Positions 1 through 9,320 of a stretch of 64,000 nucleotides of DNA are shown here, in pieces. The DNA lies in assembly GCF_014199395.1 (NCBI RefSeq), contig NZ_JACIJM010000002.1, positions 186,001 to 250,000 on the forward strand, written 5' to 3'. Numbering within the stretch: position 1 is the first letter of the stretch; each line of letters begins with the position of its first letter. Both the position numbers and the translations under genes were made by a program. The notes below the pieces were generated by a model. The model did no database searches and was not told the DNA's origin. It saw only the letters and a list, made by a program, of their open reading frames with translations. This DNA comes from Yoonia ponticola. GTDB taxonomy: Bacteria; Pseudomonadota; Alphaproteobacteria; Rhodobacterales; Rhodobacteraceae.

Positions 1-508
1 CAGCAATATTGAGGTATAGCTCCAAGACGCGGCGTTTACTCCAGAGCAATTCTGTTAGCGGAGTCCATAACGCCTCTGTCGCTTTACGTACCCAAGACCG
101 CCCATGCCACAAAAACACGTTTTTCACGACCTGCTGCGAAATCGTAGATGCCCCGCCGCTGCCGCCGCGTTCGATCCTGTCGCGGATTGCGTTCACGTCC
201 AGCCCCCAGTGTAGGCAAAAATTCGCGTCTTCTGCCGCAACCACAGATCTCGCCATTACGGGGGCGATATTTTCTAATCCTACGAATTCATATTTGACCG
301 GTCCGGTCCGGCGTCCTTCGCTAAACATATATGGTGTCGTTGGCGGATTCACGATTGCATAAAACAGTGTCGCGGCCACGATCACGGCAATCACCCCAAA
401 GACAGCACGCCACATCCAACGACGCAAGGTCTGGATCAGCGACGTCCCCGCCATCGGTTTTTTCGCTGGGCGCGGCTTTGCTTTGGACTTGCGGGTTGAT
501 TTGGCCAT
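1..508 (-). CDS. mtgA: Monofunctional peptidoglycan transglycosylase (5' part; 3' end outside window)
   Basis: GT51 glycosyltransferase that polymerises lipid II into glycan strands at the inner membrane. The visible 169 residues start with a basic cytoplasmic segment (MAKSTRKSKAKPRPAKK), then one membrane helix at about residues 33-52. The GT51 hallmarks follow: EDANFCLHWGLD with the catalytic Glu, and GASTISQQVVKN. This order, with no penicillin-binding domain visible, fits MtgA (about 220-240 residues), but the C-terminus lies beyond position 1. The ATG at 506-508 was chosen because it begins the basic/TM leader; a longer frame from about 527 is a different reading frame and was discarded. 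Seen: motifs and TM helix. Inferred: monofunctional rather than a class A PBP, from the short N-terminal region. Confidence 0.9.
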   Translation of the reverse strand, partial: MAKSTRKSKAKPRPAKKPMAGTSLIQTLRRWMWRAVFGVIAVIVAATLFYAIVNPPTTPYMFSEGRRTGPVKYEFVGLENIAPVMARSVVAAEDANFCLHWGLDVNAIRDRIERGGSGGASTISQQVVKNVFLWHGRSWVRKATEALWTPLTELLWSKRRVLELYLNIA

Positions 509-553
509 AGTCTCTTAAGTCATACACAACTGCATTTGGTCAAGATGTGCGCA

Positions 554-1471
554 TCATATTCGCAGCATCCGGCCTTCGCCGCTCGTTAAGACGCACCGCG
601 CTGTCACCCACGGATCACCGTTGGCACGATCCAACTCGGGGAACAAGTTTGTGATTTCATCATAAAGCGTGGCATCCCCCGCTAAAATGGTAGGACCGGG
701 ACAAAAACTTTCGCTTGCGATTCCTTCGGAATAGACGATTTCATGTTGGTCAAATAATATATGGCAATAAGTCACGTGACGCATCGGTTGCACATGAATC
801 GTATCGCCATTGACCAGATGCTTTGCGGCCACCAGAACTTCACTTTCGCCAAAATACATTTCGGCCTGCCACCCTTGCACAAGCATTCTGTGCTGCGGCG
901 AGACCAACAATTCTCGCGAATTTCCCATTGCCCCCGGTGCGAACCGGATCGGCGTAAAACTGTCCATACCTGCGATGGTTCGCATCCCTGTCCAGCGAAC
1001 GGGCTGCGCACCGCGATCCGCCGTCATCACAATGTCACCGACCTTAAGGTGTTCGACGGGGCGTTGCCCTGTTGGGGTATCAAGTAACGTGCCACTCACA
1101 AAACAAGGTGGACTCAGGTCCGCGATTTCGACCGACGATGTAAATAACGATACGCCCGTTGAGCTGACAAACGTGCCAGCTTGCAGTGCTTGGCCATCTG
1201 TCGGGCTAAACATTACCACACCGTTAGACAAAAGAAATGTTGCGCCAAAGTAGGTGATATCCCCCTCACCCGGCACGTTTATTGTCACGCTGTCGGTTTG
1301 ATACGTATAAAGAACATCGTTGCCATCGATACGGTCTGCCCCAGCGAAGTCGATGAAACCATCGTCGTTCTCGTCGACCAGTTCATAGATGACAGGCACA
1401 AGCGCCGTACCAAACGGCGGGGAGTAGATCGTATCAATTATGAAGAACTGATCACTAAAGGTCGTGGCCAT
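554..1471 (-). CDS. Hint-domain protein (Hint_2 type)
   Basis: 305-residue protein with a Hedgehog/intein (Hint) fold domain. The N-terminal 120 residues are acidic, beta-rich and rich in Asp/Asn. The Hint block begins at Cys123 (CFVSGTLLDTPTGQRPVEHL), continues with VGDIV, and a later SPQHRMLV block carries the conserved His. This architecture is common and multicopy in Rhodobacteraceae, where the domain is often C-terminal in secreted or surface proteins. No signal peptide is obvious. No asparagine splice junction follows, so protein splicing is unlikely; Cys123 could still support autoproteolysis. The function is unknown. It stands alone, with mtgA downstream and the gltB terminator upstream. 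Confidence 0.85.
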   Translation of the reverse strand: MATTFSDQFFIIDTIYSPPFGTALVPVIYELVDENDDGFIDFAGADRIDGNDVLYTYQTDSVTINVPGEGDITYFGATFLLSNGVVMFSPTDGQALQAGTFVSSTGVSLFTSSVEIADLSPPCFVSGTLLDTPTGQRPVEHLKVGDIVMTADRGAQPVRWTGMRTIAGMDSFTPIRFAPGAMGNSRELLVSPQHRMLVQGWQAEMYFGESEVLVAAKHLVNGDTIHVQPMRHVTYCHILFDQHEIVYSEGIASESFCPGPTILAGDATLYDEITNLFPELDRANGDPWVTARCVLTSGEGRMLRI

Positions 1472-1572
1472 ACGTTACCCAAAACAGTGCAGGAAAATCG
1501 AAATCTCATCTTCAATTACACAGAAGGTTGGAACAAACCGTTAAGCTGGATTGAATTTAGCGCCGCCAAACG

Positions 1573-1605
1573 AAAAAAGCCCAGCAACCTGGTTGCTGGG
1601 CTTTT
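1573..1605 (-). terminator. Rho-independent terminator of the glutamate synthase operon
   Basis: Arms AAAAGCCCAGCAA (1575-1587) and TTGCTGGGCTTTT (1593-1605) are perfect complements around a 5-base loop. Read on the minus strand, the stem is followed by a run of T. It lies 22 bases past the gltB stop codon. Confidence 0.9.
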
Positions 1606-1626
1606 CAATAAAATCGACAGGCGATG

Positions 1627-4600
1627 TTATTCTGCTGGGATCGCCTGCTCTTCGGCTGTCAGCGGATGCTTGAGGTGCACGAGCATCTCTTTTGGGCAAA
1701 TCTGCACAAAATTGGCGCGTTCAAGATCCCAATTCTGCAAGATATCCGCTGCTTTGCGGCTATCAGTTTCTTCCAAATGCCGCTTGATCAGGCCAAGCAA
1801 TTGATCCTCCCAAGCGGGCATTGTCACCTGACAAGTTACAAGCGTTTCCGTGTTGATCAGGTCGCCAGCAACGCCATCTGGGTCGTAGATGTAGGCCATT
1901 CCGCCTGTCATCCCTGCCCCAAAGTTGGCCCCAATTGACCCAAGGATCACAGCCACGCCGCCAGTCATGTATTCACAACCGTTGGTGCCGCAGCCCTCGA
2001 TGACAACATGCGCACCAGAGTTCCGCACAGCGAACCGTTCACCAGCCCGACCAGCCGCGAACAAGAAGCCAGCAGTCGCACCGTAAAGCACAGTGTTACC
2101 GATGATGGTATTGTCAGCCGCAACTAACGGTGACGCCATCGGCGGACGTACAACGATTGTCGCACCGGACAGGCCCTTGCCGACGTAATCGTTCGCGTCG
2201 CCCGAAACCTCGAGCTTTAGACCCGGCGCGCCAAATGCACCCAGCGACTGCCCAGCAGAGCCACGCAATTTGACCGTCAGGTGATCAGGTTGTAGGTTAT
2301 TGCGCATCCCGAATTGTTTGACGATATGGCTGGATGTGCGTGTCCCGATGGACCGCAACGTATTCTGCACGGCATAATCAAGCTGCATTTTTTCGCCGTC
2401 GTTCAGGAAGCGCGCGGCATCCTTTACGATTTGCAGGTCAAGCGTATCAGGTACCGGCGTCCGTGGTTTGTTGCGATCATATTTGATCTCACCAGCCCCA
2501 TCGACAGTGATCAGAAGCGGGTTCAAATCAAGGTCATCAAGGTGCGCAGAACCACGCGACACTTGGGTCAGCAGATCAGCACGACCGATCACCTCATCAA
2601 GGGAACGGGCACCGATGGACGCGAGGATTTCGCGGACTTCGGTCGCGTAGAACGTGATCAGGTTTACGACCTTATCGGCGTTGCCAGTGAACTTATCGCG
2701 CAGCGCTTCGTCTTGCGTACATACACCAACGGGGCATGTGTTCGACTGACACTGACGGACCATGATGCAGCCCATTGCGATCAACGCGGCGGTGCCGATG
2801 CCGTATTCTTCGGCACCCATCATTGCAGCCATGACAATATCACGACCAGTCCGCAGACCACCATCTGTCCGCAATGTCACCCGCTCGCGCAGGTTGTTCA
2901 TGGCAAGGACTTGATGCGCTTCGGTCAGACCCATTTCCCACGGCAGACCCGCGTATTTGATGGACGTTGCAGGAGATGCACCAGTACCGCCGTTGTGACC
3001 TGAAATCAGGATCACGTCGGCCTTGGCCTTGGCCACACCAGCCGCAATTGTGCCGACACCAGAGGACGCCACGAGCTTCACAGTCACCTTACAACGCGGG
3101 TTGATCTGTTTGAGATCGTAGATCAGCTGCGCGAGGTCTTCGATAGAGTAGATATCGTGGTGCGGCGGAGGCGAAATCAGCGTCACACCTTTGGTCGAGT
3201 GACGCAAACGTGCGATCAGATCGGTGACTTTCATCCCCGGCAGCTGACCACCTTCACCCGGTTTCGCACCTTGGGCGACCTTGATTTCCAACTCTTCACA
3301 CTGATTCAGATACTCGGCTGTCACACCAAAGCGACCAGACGCCACCTGTTTGATCTTCGCAGACGGGTTGTCGCCGTTTGGTTCCGGATGGAAATGCGCC
3401 GGATCTTCGCCGCCCTCACCAGAGTCGGACTTTGCCCCAATCCGGTTCATCGCGACGTTCAAGGTTTTATGTGCCTCAGGCGACAACGCCCCCAAAGACA
3501 TGCCCGGTGTCACAAAGCGTTTGCGGATCGACGTGATGCTTTCGACTTCTTCAATCGGGATCGCGTCGCCCATTGATTTGATCGCCAGCAAGTCGCGCAA
3601 ATGGATCGGCGGGTTCGACTGCATGGATTTGCTGAATTGCTGCCACATCGCGTAAGACGCTTTGTTACAAGCGGCCTGCAACATGTGCATGGTCTGCGCT
3701 TCCCATGCGTGTTTCTCGCCAGAGCGGCGGGACTTGTAGAAGCCACCGATTGGCAACACATCGGTGGCTGCTTTCCAACCTTTTGCATGAACCTCTTCGA
3801 CTTTGGCTTGAATACCAATGGTGCCGATGCCGGAAATCCGTGACTGCATACCGGGGAAGTATTCTGCGCACATCGCACGTCCCAGACCAACAGCTTCGAA
3901 GTTCAGACCACCACGATAGGATGACAGAACCGAAATCCCCATCTTGGACATGATTTTCAGCAAGCCAGCGTTGACCGCGTCTCGGTAACGGCGTGTCGCT
4001 TCGATCAATGGGCCGTCGATCAAGCCGCGCTCGATACGGTCAGCGATGGAATCCTGCGCCAAATAGGCGTTTACAGTGGTCGCACCGCAACCGATCAGAA
4101 CCGCAAAGTAATGCGGGTCGATACATTCAGCAGAACGCACGTTGATCGAACAGAAGGTCCGCAGACCGTTCTTCGTCAGACCAGAATGCACCGCAGACGT
4201 CGCAAGGATCATCGGGATCGGAATGCGGTCTTCGGACTGGTGTTGATCGGTCAGAACAAGGTGGCCAGCACCGGAGCGCACGGCATCTTCGGCCTCCGAC
4301 CGGATACGCTGCAGGCCAGCGCGCAATGCGTCGCGACCCGTTTCAAACGTACAGTCGATGAACGCAACGCTACCGTCGAACTGCTTTACCATCTGATCGA
4401 ACTCGGCGTTCGCGACAAACGGGCTTTCCAGCATCAGGATTTCAGTCTGGCTGCTATCCTCGTCCAACACGTTCTTCAGGTTCCCAAAGCGCGTTTTCAG
4501 CGACATCACGCGGCTTTCGCGCAGTGAATCGATCGGCGGGTTTGTGACTTGCGAGAAGTTTTGACGGAAGAAATGCGACAACGGACGGTACTGCTTTGAC

Positions 4601-6159
4601 AGAACCGCAGACGGTGTGTCGTCGCCCATAGACGCGATCATCTCCTTGCCGTCTTCGGCCATCGGAGCCAACACGTTTTCCAGCTCTTCGATGGAATATC
4701 CAGCAGCAACCTGACGTTTGCGCAATTCAGCGCCCGAGAAAACAGTTGTCTCAGGCAGATCACGCATGGTTTCGGACAAGTTTGCCACCCGTTCGACCCA
4801 TTCGTTGAACGGCTGTGCAGCGGCCAGTTTGTTCTTCAGCTCGGTGTCGTGGAACAATTTGCCGGTCTGCATATCCACGGCGATCATTTGCCCCGGACCA
4901 AGTGCACCTTTTTCAACAACAGTCGCTTCGTCAACCGTCACCATGCCGACCTCAGAGCCCGCAATCAGCAGGCCGTCACCAGTCACAACATAACGCAGCG
5001 GACGCAAACCATTCCGGTCAAGACCACCACAGACCCAGCGACCATCCGTCATTGCAAGGGCAGCAGGGCCATCCCAAGGTTCGATCACAGCGTTGCAATA
5101 GCCGTACATGTCTTGCCAAGCTTGTGGAATTTCAACGGCTTGCTGCGCCCAAGCTTCGGGAACCAACATTGTTTTCGCCATTGGGGCGTTACGGCCCGCA
5201 CGCACCAGAACTTCGAACACGGAATCAAGCGCCGCAGAGTCCGACGTACCCGACGGGATGATCGGTTTGATATCTTCGGCTTTGTCGCCAAACGCTGACG
5301 ACGCCATGCGGATCTCGTGGGACCGCATCCAGTTGACGTTGCCTTTAAGCGTGTTGATCTCGCCGTTGTGCGCCAACATGCGGAACGGCTGTGCAAGGTG
5401 CCACTGCGGGAAGGTGTTGGTGGAATAACGCTGGTGGTAGATCGCGAATGCCGATTCAAAGCGCTCTTCGAGAAGGTCAGGATAGAAATCCGCGACCTGT
5501 TCGGCCAGCATCATGCCTTTGTAGATAATCGAACGGCATGACAGCGAGCAGAAGTAGAAACCAACAACGCCAGCAGCAGTCACGGCTTTTTCGATACGAC
5601 GACGGATGATATACAGTTCGCGCTCGAACTGTTCTTCGTCGATGTCCTTTTCGTTGCGGATCAGGATTTGTTCGATCTCTGGACGTGTCGCATTGGCCTT
5701 ATCGCCCAAGCATTTCACGTTCACCGGAACATGACGCCAACCATAGATATAGTGGCCCATGCGTAGCACTTCGGCTTCGACAATCGTCCGGCAGCGTTCT
5801 TGTGCACCAAAATCGGTACGCGGCAAGAATGCCTGACCAACCGCAATCAGCTTGTCTTGATCAGGCTCGTGGCCCGTCCGGCGCACTTGATCATAGAAAA
5901 ACTCAACGGGGATTTGGACGTGGATACCCGCGCCGTCACCTGTTTTGCCGTCCGCATCAACAGCGCCACGGTGCCAAATAGCTTTCAGCGCATCGATGCC
6001 CTTTTGCACAACGCCACGCGACGCTTCGCCGTCAATTGCGACAACAAGGCCGACGCCGCACGAAGAATGCTCTTCTTCTTCGCGGTACATGCCGTTGTCG
6101 TTCATCCATTGGCGCTTCGCTTCTTCAGCGGCGACCCAAGTTTCATCATATTTTGTCAT
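1627..6159 (-). CDS. gltB: Glutamate synthase (NADPH) large subunit
   Basis: 1510 residues, the usual length for bacterial GltB. It releases ammonia from glutamine and channels it to 2-oxoglutarate to give glutamate. The N-terminal class II glutamine amidotransferase domain is expected to mature at Cys34 (EEHSSCGVG). The central FMN/TIM-barrel synthase domain has GHNGGTGASP, and the 3Fe-4S motif is CIMVRQCQSNTCPVGVC. The C-terminal GXGXG beta-helix domain ends the protein. The start is supported by GGAG seven bases upstream of the ATG. Those bases lie inside the 3' end of the preceding periplasmic-protein gene, a 14-base overlap that suggests translational coupling. It is the last gene of the gltD-unknown-gltB operon. 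Confidence 0.97.
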   Translation of the reverse strand: MTKYDETWVAAEEAKRQWMNDNGMYREEEEHSSCGVGLVVAIDGEASRGVVQKGIDALKAIWHRGAVDADGKTGDGAGIHVQIPVEFFYDQVRRTGHEPDQDKLIAVGQAFLPRTDFGAQERCRTIVEAEVLRMGHYIYGWRHVPVNVKCLGDKANATRPEIEQILIRNEKDIDEEQFERELYIIRRRIEKAVTAAGVVGFYFCSLSCRSIIYKGMMLAEQVADFYPDLLEERFESAFAIYHQRYSTNTFPQWHLAQPFRMLAHNGEINTLKGNVNWMRSHEIRMASSAFGDKAEDIKPIIPSGTSDSAALDSVFEVLVRAGRNAPMAKTMLVPEAWAQQAVEIPQAWQDMYGYCNAVIEPWDGPAALAMTDGRWVCGGLDRNGLRPLRYVVTGDGLLIAGSEVGMVTVDEATVVEKGALGPGQMIAVDMQTGKLFHDTELKNKLAAAQPFNEWVERVANLSETMRDLPETTVFSGAELRKRQVAAGYSIEELENVLAPMAEDGKEMIASMGDDTPSAVLSKQYRPLSHFFRQNFSQVTNPPIDSLRESRVMSLKTRFGNLKNVLDEDSSQTEILMLESPFVANAEFDQMVKQFDGSVAFIDCTFETGRDALRAGLQRIRSEAEDAVRSGAGHLVLTDQHQSEDRIPIPMILATSAVHSGLTKNGLRTFCSINVRSAECIDPHYFAVLIGCGATTVNAYLAQDSIADRIERGLIDGPLIEATRRYRDAVNAGLLKIMSKMGISVLSSYRGGLNFEAVGLGRAMCAEYFPGMQSRISGIGTIGIQAKVEEVHAKGWKAATDVLPIGGFYKSRRSGEKHAWEAQTMHMLQAACNKASYAMWQQFSKSMQSNPPIHLRDLLAIKSMGDAIPIEEVESITSIRKRFVTPGMSLGALSPEAHKTLNVAMNRIGAKSDSGEGGEDPAHFHPEPNGDNPSAKIKQVASGRFGVTAEYLNQCEELEIKVAQGAKPGEGGQLPGMKVTDLIARLRHSTKGVTLISPPPHHDIYSIEDLAQLIYDLKQINPRCKVTVKLVASSGVGTIAAGVAKAKADVILISGHNGGTGASPATSIKYAGLPWEMGLTEAHQVLAMNNLRERVTLRTDGGLRTGRDIVMAAMMGAEEYGIGTAALIAMGCIMVRQCQSNTCPVGVCTQDEALRDKFTGNADKVVNLITFYATEVREILASIGARSLDEVIGRADLLTQVSRGSAHLDDLDLNPLLITVDGAGEIKYDRNKPRTPVPDTLDLQIVKDAARFLNDGEKMQLDYAVQNTLRSIGTRTSSHIVKQFGMRNNLQPDHLTVKLRGSAGQSLGAFGAPGLKLEVSGDANDYVGKGLSGATIVVRPPMASPLVAADNTIIGNTVLYGATAGFLFAAGRAGERFAVRNSGAHVVIEGCGTNGCEYMTGGVAVILGSIGANFGAGMTGGMAYIYDPDGVAGDLINTETLVTCQVTMPAWEDQLLGLIKRHLEETDSRKAADILQNWDLERANFVQICPKEMLVHLKHPLTAEEQAIPAE

Positions 6160-6871
6160 TGAGGGACTCCAAACGTTGGATCAAAGAAGGCGCGGACGAT
6201 AGTGTCTCTCCGCAGCCGAATTTTGGGTTGGCGGACAAGAAACCGGTTTCACCTGGAAAGATAAACTCAACCGGATTGTCGTCGTTATCAAAGGTGCCGT
6301 TTTCTGTCGTGACTTTGCTGGAACCGGACAGGAACATCCGGAACCGCTGGCTGATGTATTCGTTGCCTTCGGACGCCCATTTTACATCACCCGCACCGTC
6401 GTAGGCCGTGATGTTGTATTGGGTCACGTCCAGCGTCACACCGTCGATGATGACTTGCTGTCCGGTCAGTGAATCCTGACCGACATAGCGCGTTTCGCCG
6501 ACTTCGTCTGATTCAGTGATGAAGTCATAGGTGTCGATGCCCATCTCGACCAGTTCAGAGAACGACGCGCGATCACGCGGATCGGCTTCTAGACGTTCAA
6601 CATGACCGGACCCGATGTGAAAGCTTTCGATCCACTGGGTTTCGTTGTCGATTTCGCCCGCGTAGGTCACGGCACCATTTTCACCAATGCTGATGCGGCG
6701 CTGATTGCCTTCGGTGTCGCCTTCGCAGGTGAAGATGTGGTCAACGGAACAGGCTTCGGTCTGGATTGTCAGACGTGCTTCGCAGCCCGCTGGCAACGTA
6801 AAGACCTCTGCGGTTTGGGCGCTGATTGGCGCCGCCGCAGTGATCAAAAGGAAACTAAGTGTTTTCTTCAT
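6146..6871 (-). CDS. Periplasmic protein of unknown function between gltD and gltB
   Basis: 241 residues with a clear signal peptide (MKKTLSFLLITAAAPISAQT) and cleavage likely near residue 19. The mature part has Cys in GCEARL, EACSVDHIFTC and KFGCGETL, an even set that could form disulfides. No catalytic motif was recognised. The start at 6871 was preferred over an in-frame extension to 7030, because the extension would run 155 bases into gltD and lacks a signal peptide. The gene begins 4 bases after the gltD stop and overlaps gltB by 14 bases, so it is co-transcribed with both halves of glutamate synthase. An exported protein in an ammonia-assimilation operon is odd; its role is not known to me. 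Confidence 0.85.
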   Translation of the reverse strand: MKKTLSFLLITAAAPISAQTAEVFTLPAGCEARLTIQTEACSVDHIFTCEGDTEGNQRRISIGENGAVTYAGEIDNETQWIESFHIGSGHVERLEADPRDRASFSELVEMGIDTYDFITESDEVGETRYVGQDSLTGQQVIIDGVTLDVTQYNITAYDGAGDVKWASEGNEYISQRFRMFLSGSSKVTTENGTFDNDDNPVEFIFPGETGFLSANPKFGCGETLSSAPSLIQRLESLNDKI

Positions 6872-6875
6872 AAGG

Positions 6876-8309
6876 CTACTCCGCTGCGACTGACGTGGCT
6901 TGCGACAGGTACTGCAAGATCGCAGCAGAGGCGTCACGCCCGTCACGAATAGCCCAAACAACAAGCGACGCACCGCGCACGATGTCACCTGCGGCGAACA
7001 CACCATCAAGGCTGGTCTGACCCGTCTCAAACGCGGCTTTCACCGTGCCCCAGCGCGTGACTTCTAGACCTTCAACACCCCAAAGCGCTGGCAGATCTTC
7101 TGGTGTGAAGCCAAGCGCCTTGATTACAAGATCGGCCTCTTCGACATAGTCAGCACCTTCGATCAGTTCCGGCATTTGGCGGCCCGTCGCATCGGGTGCA
7201 CCAAGACGCATCTTTTGGACCTGAACGCCTGAAACGACTTCGCCCTCAAAACCGTTCGGCGCGGAAAGCCAGACAAATTCGACGCCTTCCTCTTCGGCAT
7301 TCTGCACTTCGCGCTGCGACCCCGGCATGTTGGCTTTATCGCGGCGGTACAGGCATTTCACAGATGTTGCGCCCTGACGGATCGCTGTGCGGACACAATC
7401 CATCGCCGTGTCGCCACCACCGATGACAACAACGCGCTTGCCTTCTGCGTTCAATTCACCGCTTTCAAATTCTTCGACAACATCGCCAAAGGATTTACGA
7501 TTGCTGGCCGTCAGATAATCAATCGCGTTTGCAATACCGTCAGCATCGGAACCGGGGGCAACCATGTCGCGCGTTTTATAGACGCCAGTCGCAATCAGGA
7601 CCGCATCGTGTTTGCCACGGATCGCATCAAACGAGATATCTTCGCCGACGTTGCAGTTCAGAACGAATTCAACACCGCCGTCAGTCAGTTGGTCCATGCG
7701 TTTCATCACGATGTCTTTTTCCAGCTTAAAGCCGGGGATGCCGTAAGTTAGCAAACCGCCACCGCGATCGTAACGATCATAAACAGTGACCTGCACACCT
7801 TCGCGACGCAGCATGTCTGCGGCAGCAAGACCACCAGGCCCTGCGCCAATAATGCCAACGCTTTCGGTACGTTCAACGCGTGGGCGGATCGGCGCCACCC
7901 AGCCTTCTTCAAACGCTGTATCGGTGATGTATTTCTCAACCGAGCCAATGGTGACAGTGCCATGGCCGGATTGTTCGATCACACAATTACCTTCGCACAG
8001 ACGGTCCTGCGGGCAGATGCGACCACAAATCTCTGGGAATGTGTTGGTAGCTTGGGAAATCTCGTAGGCTTCTCGCAAGCGCCCTTCTGCGGTCAGACGT
8101 AGCCAATCGGGGATGTTATTGTGCAGCGGGCAATGCGACTGACAATATGGCACACCACATTGGGAACAGCGGCTTGCCTGCTCTTCGGCCTTGGCGGTCG
8201 CGTATTCAGCATAAATTTCCTGAAAGTCAGTGTTGCGCAGATTTGGTGCGCGTTTTTCTGGCATATCACGTTCGACGTTCACGAACTTTAGCATTTTTTG
8301 GCCGGCCAT
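6876..8309 (-). CDS. gltD: Glutamate synthase (NADPH) small subunit
   Basis: 477 residues, standard GltD length. It passes electrons from NADPH through FAD and 4Fe-4S clusters to GltB. The N-terminal cysteine clusters CSQCGVPYCQSHCP and CGRICPQDRLCEGNC are seen. The FAD-binding GXGXXG (IIGAGPGGLAAAD) follows, then the NADPH site VVVIGGGDTAMDC, and a C-terminal GDIVRGASLVVWAI motif closing the FAD domain. AGGAGG lies just upstream of the ATG at 8309. It is the first gene of the operon; the usual gltB-gltD order is inverted. Confidence 0.97.
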   Translation of the reverse strand: MAGQKMLKFVNVERDMPEKRAPNLRNTDFQEIYAEYATAKAEEQASRCSQCGVPYCQSHCPLHNNIPDWLRLTAEGRLREAYEISQATNTFPEICGRICPQDRLCEGNCVIEQSGHGTVTIGSVEKYITDTAFEEGWVAPIRPRVERTESVGIIGAGPGGLAAADMLRREGVQVTVYDRYDRGGGLLTYGIPGFKLEKDIVMKRMDQLTDGGVEFVLNCNVGEDISFDAIRGKHDAVLIATGVYKTRDMVAPGSDADGIANAIDYLTASNRKSFGDVVEEFESGELNAEGKRVVVIGGGDTAMDCVRTAIRQGATSVKCLYRRDKANMPGSQREVQNAEEEGVEFVWLSAPNGFEGEVVSGVQVQKMRLGAPDATGRQMPELIEGADYVEEADLVIKALGFTPEDLPALWGVEGLEVTRWGTVKAAFETGQTSLDGVFAAGDIVRGASLVVWAIRDGRDASAAILQYLSQATSVAAE

Positions 8310-8368
8310 GGCATCCTCCTGTCAAAGGGCTAGACTTGCCTTTTAGTCGTGGTCGCCGAGAATGAAAA

Positions 8369-8383
8369 GTCAGCAGTACTGAC
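8369..8383. promoter_or_regulatory. Small inverted repeat in the gltD upstream region
   Basis: GTCAG-N5-CTGAC is a perfect 5-base inverted repeat about 60 bases upstream of gltD and 140 bases upstream of uppP, in the 213-base divergent gap. It could be an operator. No assignable sigma70 or NtrC consensus was identified around it, so the function is a guess. Confidence 0.25.
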
Positions 8384-8522
8384 CTATTTATTAGTTTTCC
8401 ACACTTTGGGGAAAAAAATACACACCCGAGCGTCCGATTTAGGTCCGGGTTAATCCCTAATTCGACTCTTTCCCAGATTATAAAGGGGTCTATTGTGCGG
8501 CCAACCGAATCAAGGATCCCCC

Positions 8523-9320
8523 ATGCCGCTGTTCACCCTTATCCTCGTCGCCCTGATTCAAGGCGTGACAGAGTTCCTGCCCGTCAGTTCATCGGGCCAC
8601 TTGATCCTTCTACCATCGCTGACCGGACTAGACGACCAAGGCCAAGTGATCGACGTCGCGGCCCACGTTGGCACATTGGTCGCCGTCATCATCTACTTCT
8701 GGGCAGACGTGAAACTGGCGTTAATCGGCACACTGCGATTGCTACGCGGCAAAATCGACACGAAAGGCGCATTTCTCGCGCTTTGCTTGCTGGTCGGCAC
8801 CATCCCGGTAATCTTGTTTGGTCTCATCCTCAAAGTCACCGGCCTTGCCGACGCCATGCGCGGGATCACCGTGATCGGCTGGACGATGCTGATATTCGGG
8901 ATTGTGTTGTATTGGGCAGACCAAAAAGGCGCAGAGACACACGACGCCGAAGATTGGACCGTAAAGCACGCACTGATCATGGGCCTATGGCAATGTCTGG
9001 CCCTGATCCCCGGCACGTCGCGGTCAGGCATCACGATCACAGGCGCACGCCAACTGGGGTATAAACGCAGCGACGCGGCGCGGCTTGCCATGCTTATGTC
9101 GATCCCGACAATTATTGCATCGGCTGCCCTGCTAAGCCTCGACGTGATCGGAACGCCCGACGTCATGGGCGACATCGCTATTGTCGCGATACTATCCTGC
9201 ATCGCGGCATTGCTCGCGCTGTCATTGATGATGAAGCTGTTGCAATCGGTCAGCTACACGCCCTACGTGATCTACCGCGTTGTGCTTGGGCTGATCCTAT
9301 TGGGCGTGGCTTACACTTAA
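8523..9320 (+). CDS. uppP: Undecaprenyl-diphosphatase
   Basis: 265-residue inner-membrane enzyme (BacA/UppP family) that removes phosphate from undecaprenyl pyrophosphate, recycling the lipid carrier for peptidoglycan. The two signature stretches are present: EFLPVSSSGHLIL near residue 20 and PGTSRSG near residue 165. The catalytic Glu, Ser and Arg lie in them. The rest is hydrophobic helices. The ATG at 8523 is preceded by AAGGA at 8512-8516, which makes it better than a TTG 30 bases upstream. The last 4 bases overlap the stop end of the convergent NDUFA9-like gene. Confidence 0.95.
   Translation: MPLFTLILVALIQGVTEFLPVSSSGHLILLPSLTGLDDQGQVIDVAAHVGTLVAVIIYFWADVKLALIGTLRLLRGKIDTKGAFLALCLLVGTIPVILFGLILKVTGLADAMRGITVIGWTMLIFGIVLYWADQKGAETHDAEDWTVKHALIMGLWQCLALIPGTSRSGITITGARQLGYKRSDAARLAMLMSIPTIIASAALLSLDVIGTPDVMGDIAIVAILSCIAALLALSLMMKLLQSVSYTPYVIYRVVLGLILLGVAYT

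Noticed and set aside
6872-7030. Upstream extension of the periplasmic-protein gene
   Set aside because: It would run into gltD and destroy the signal peptide; ATG 6871 is clear.
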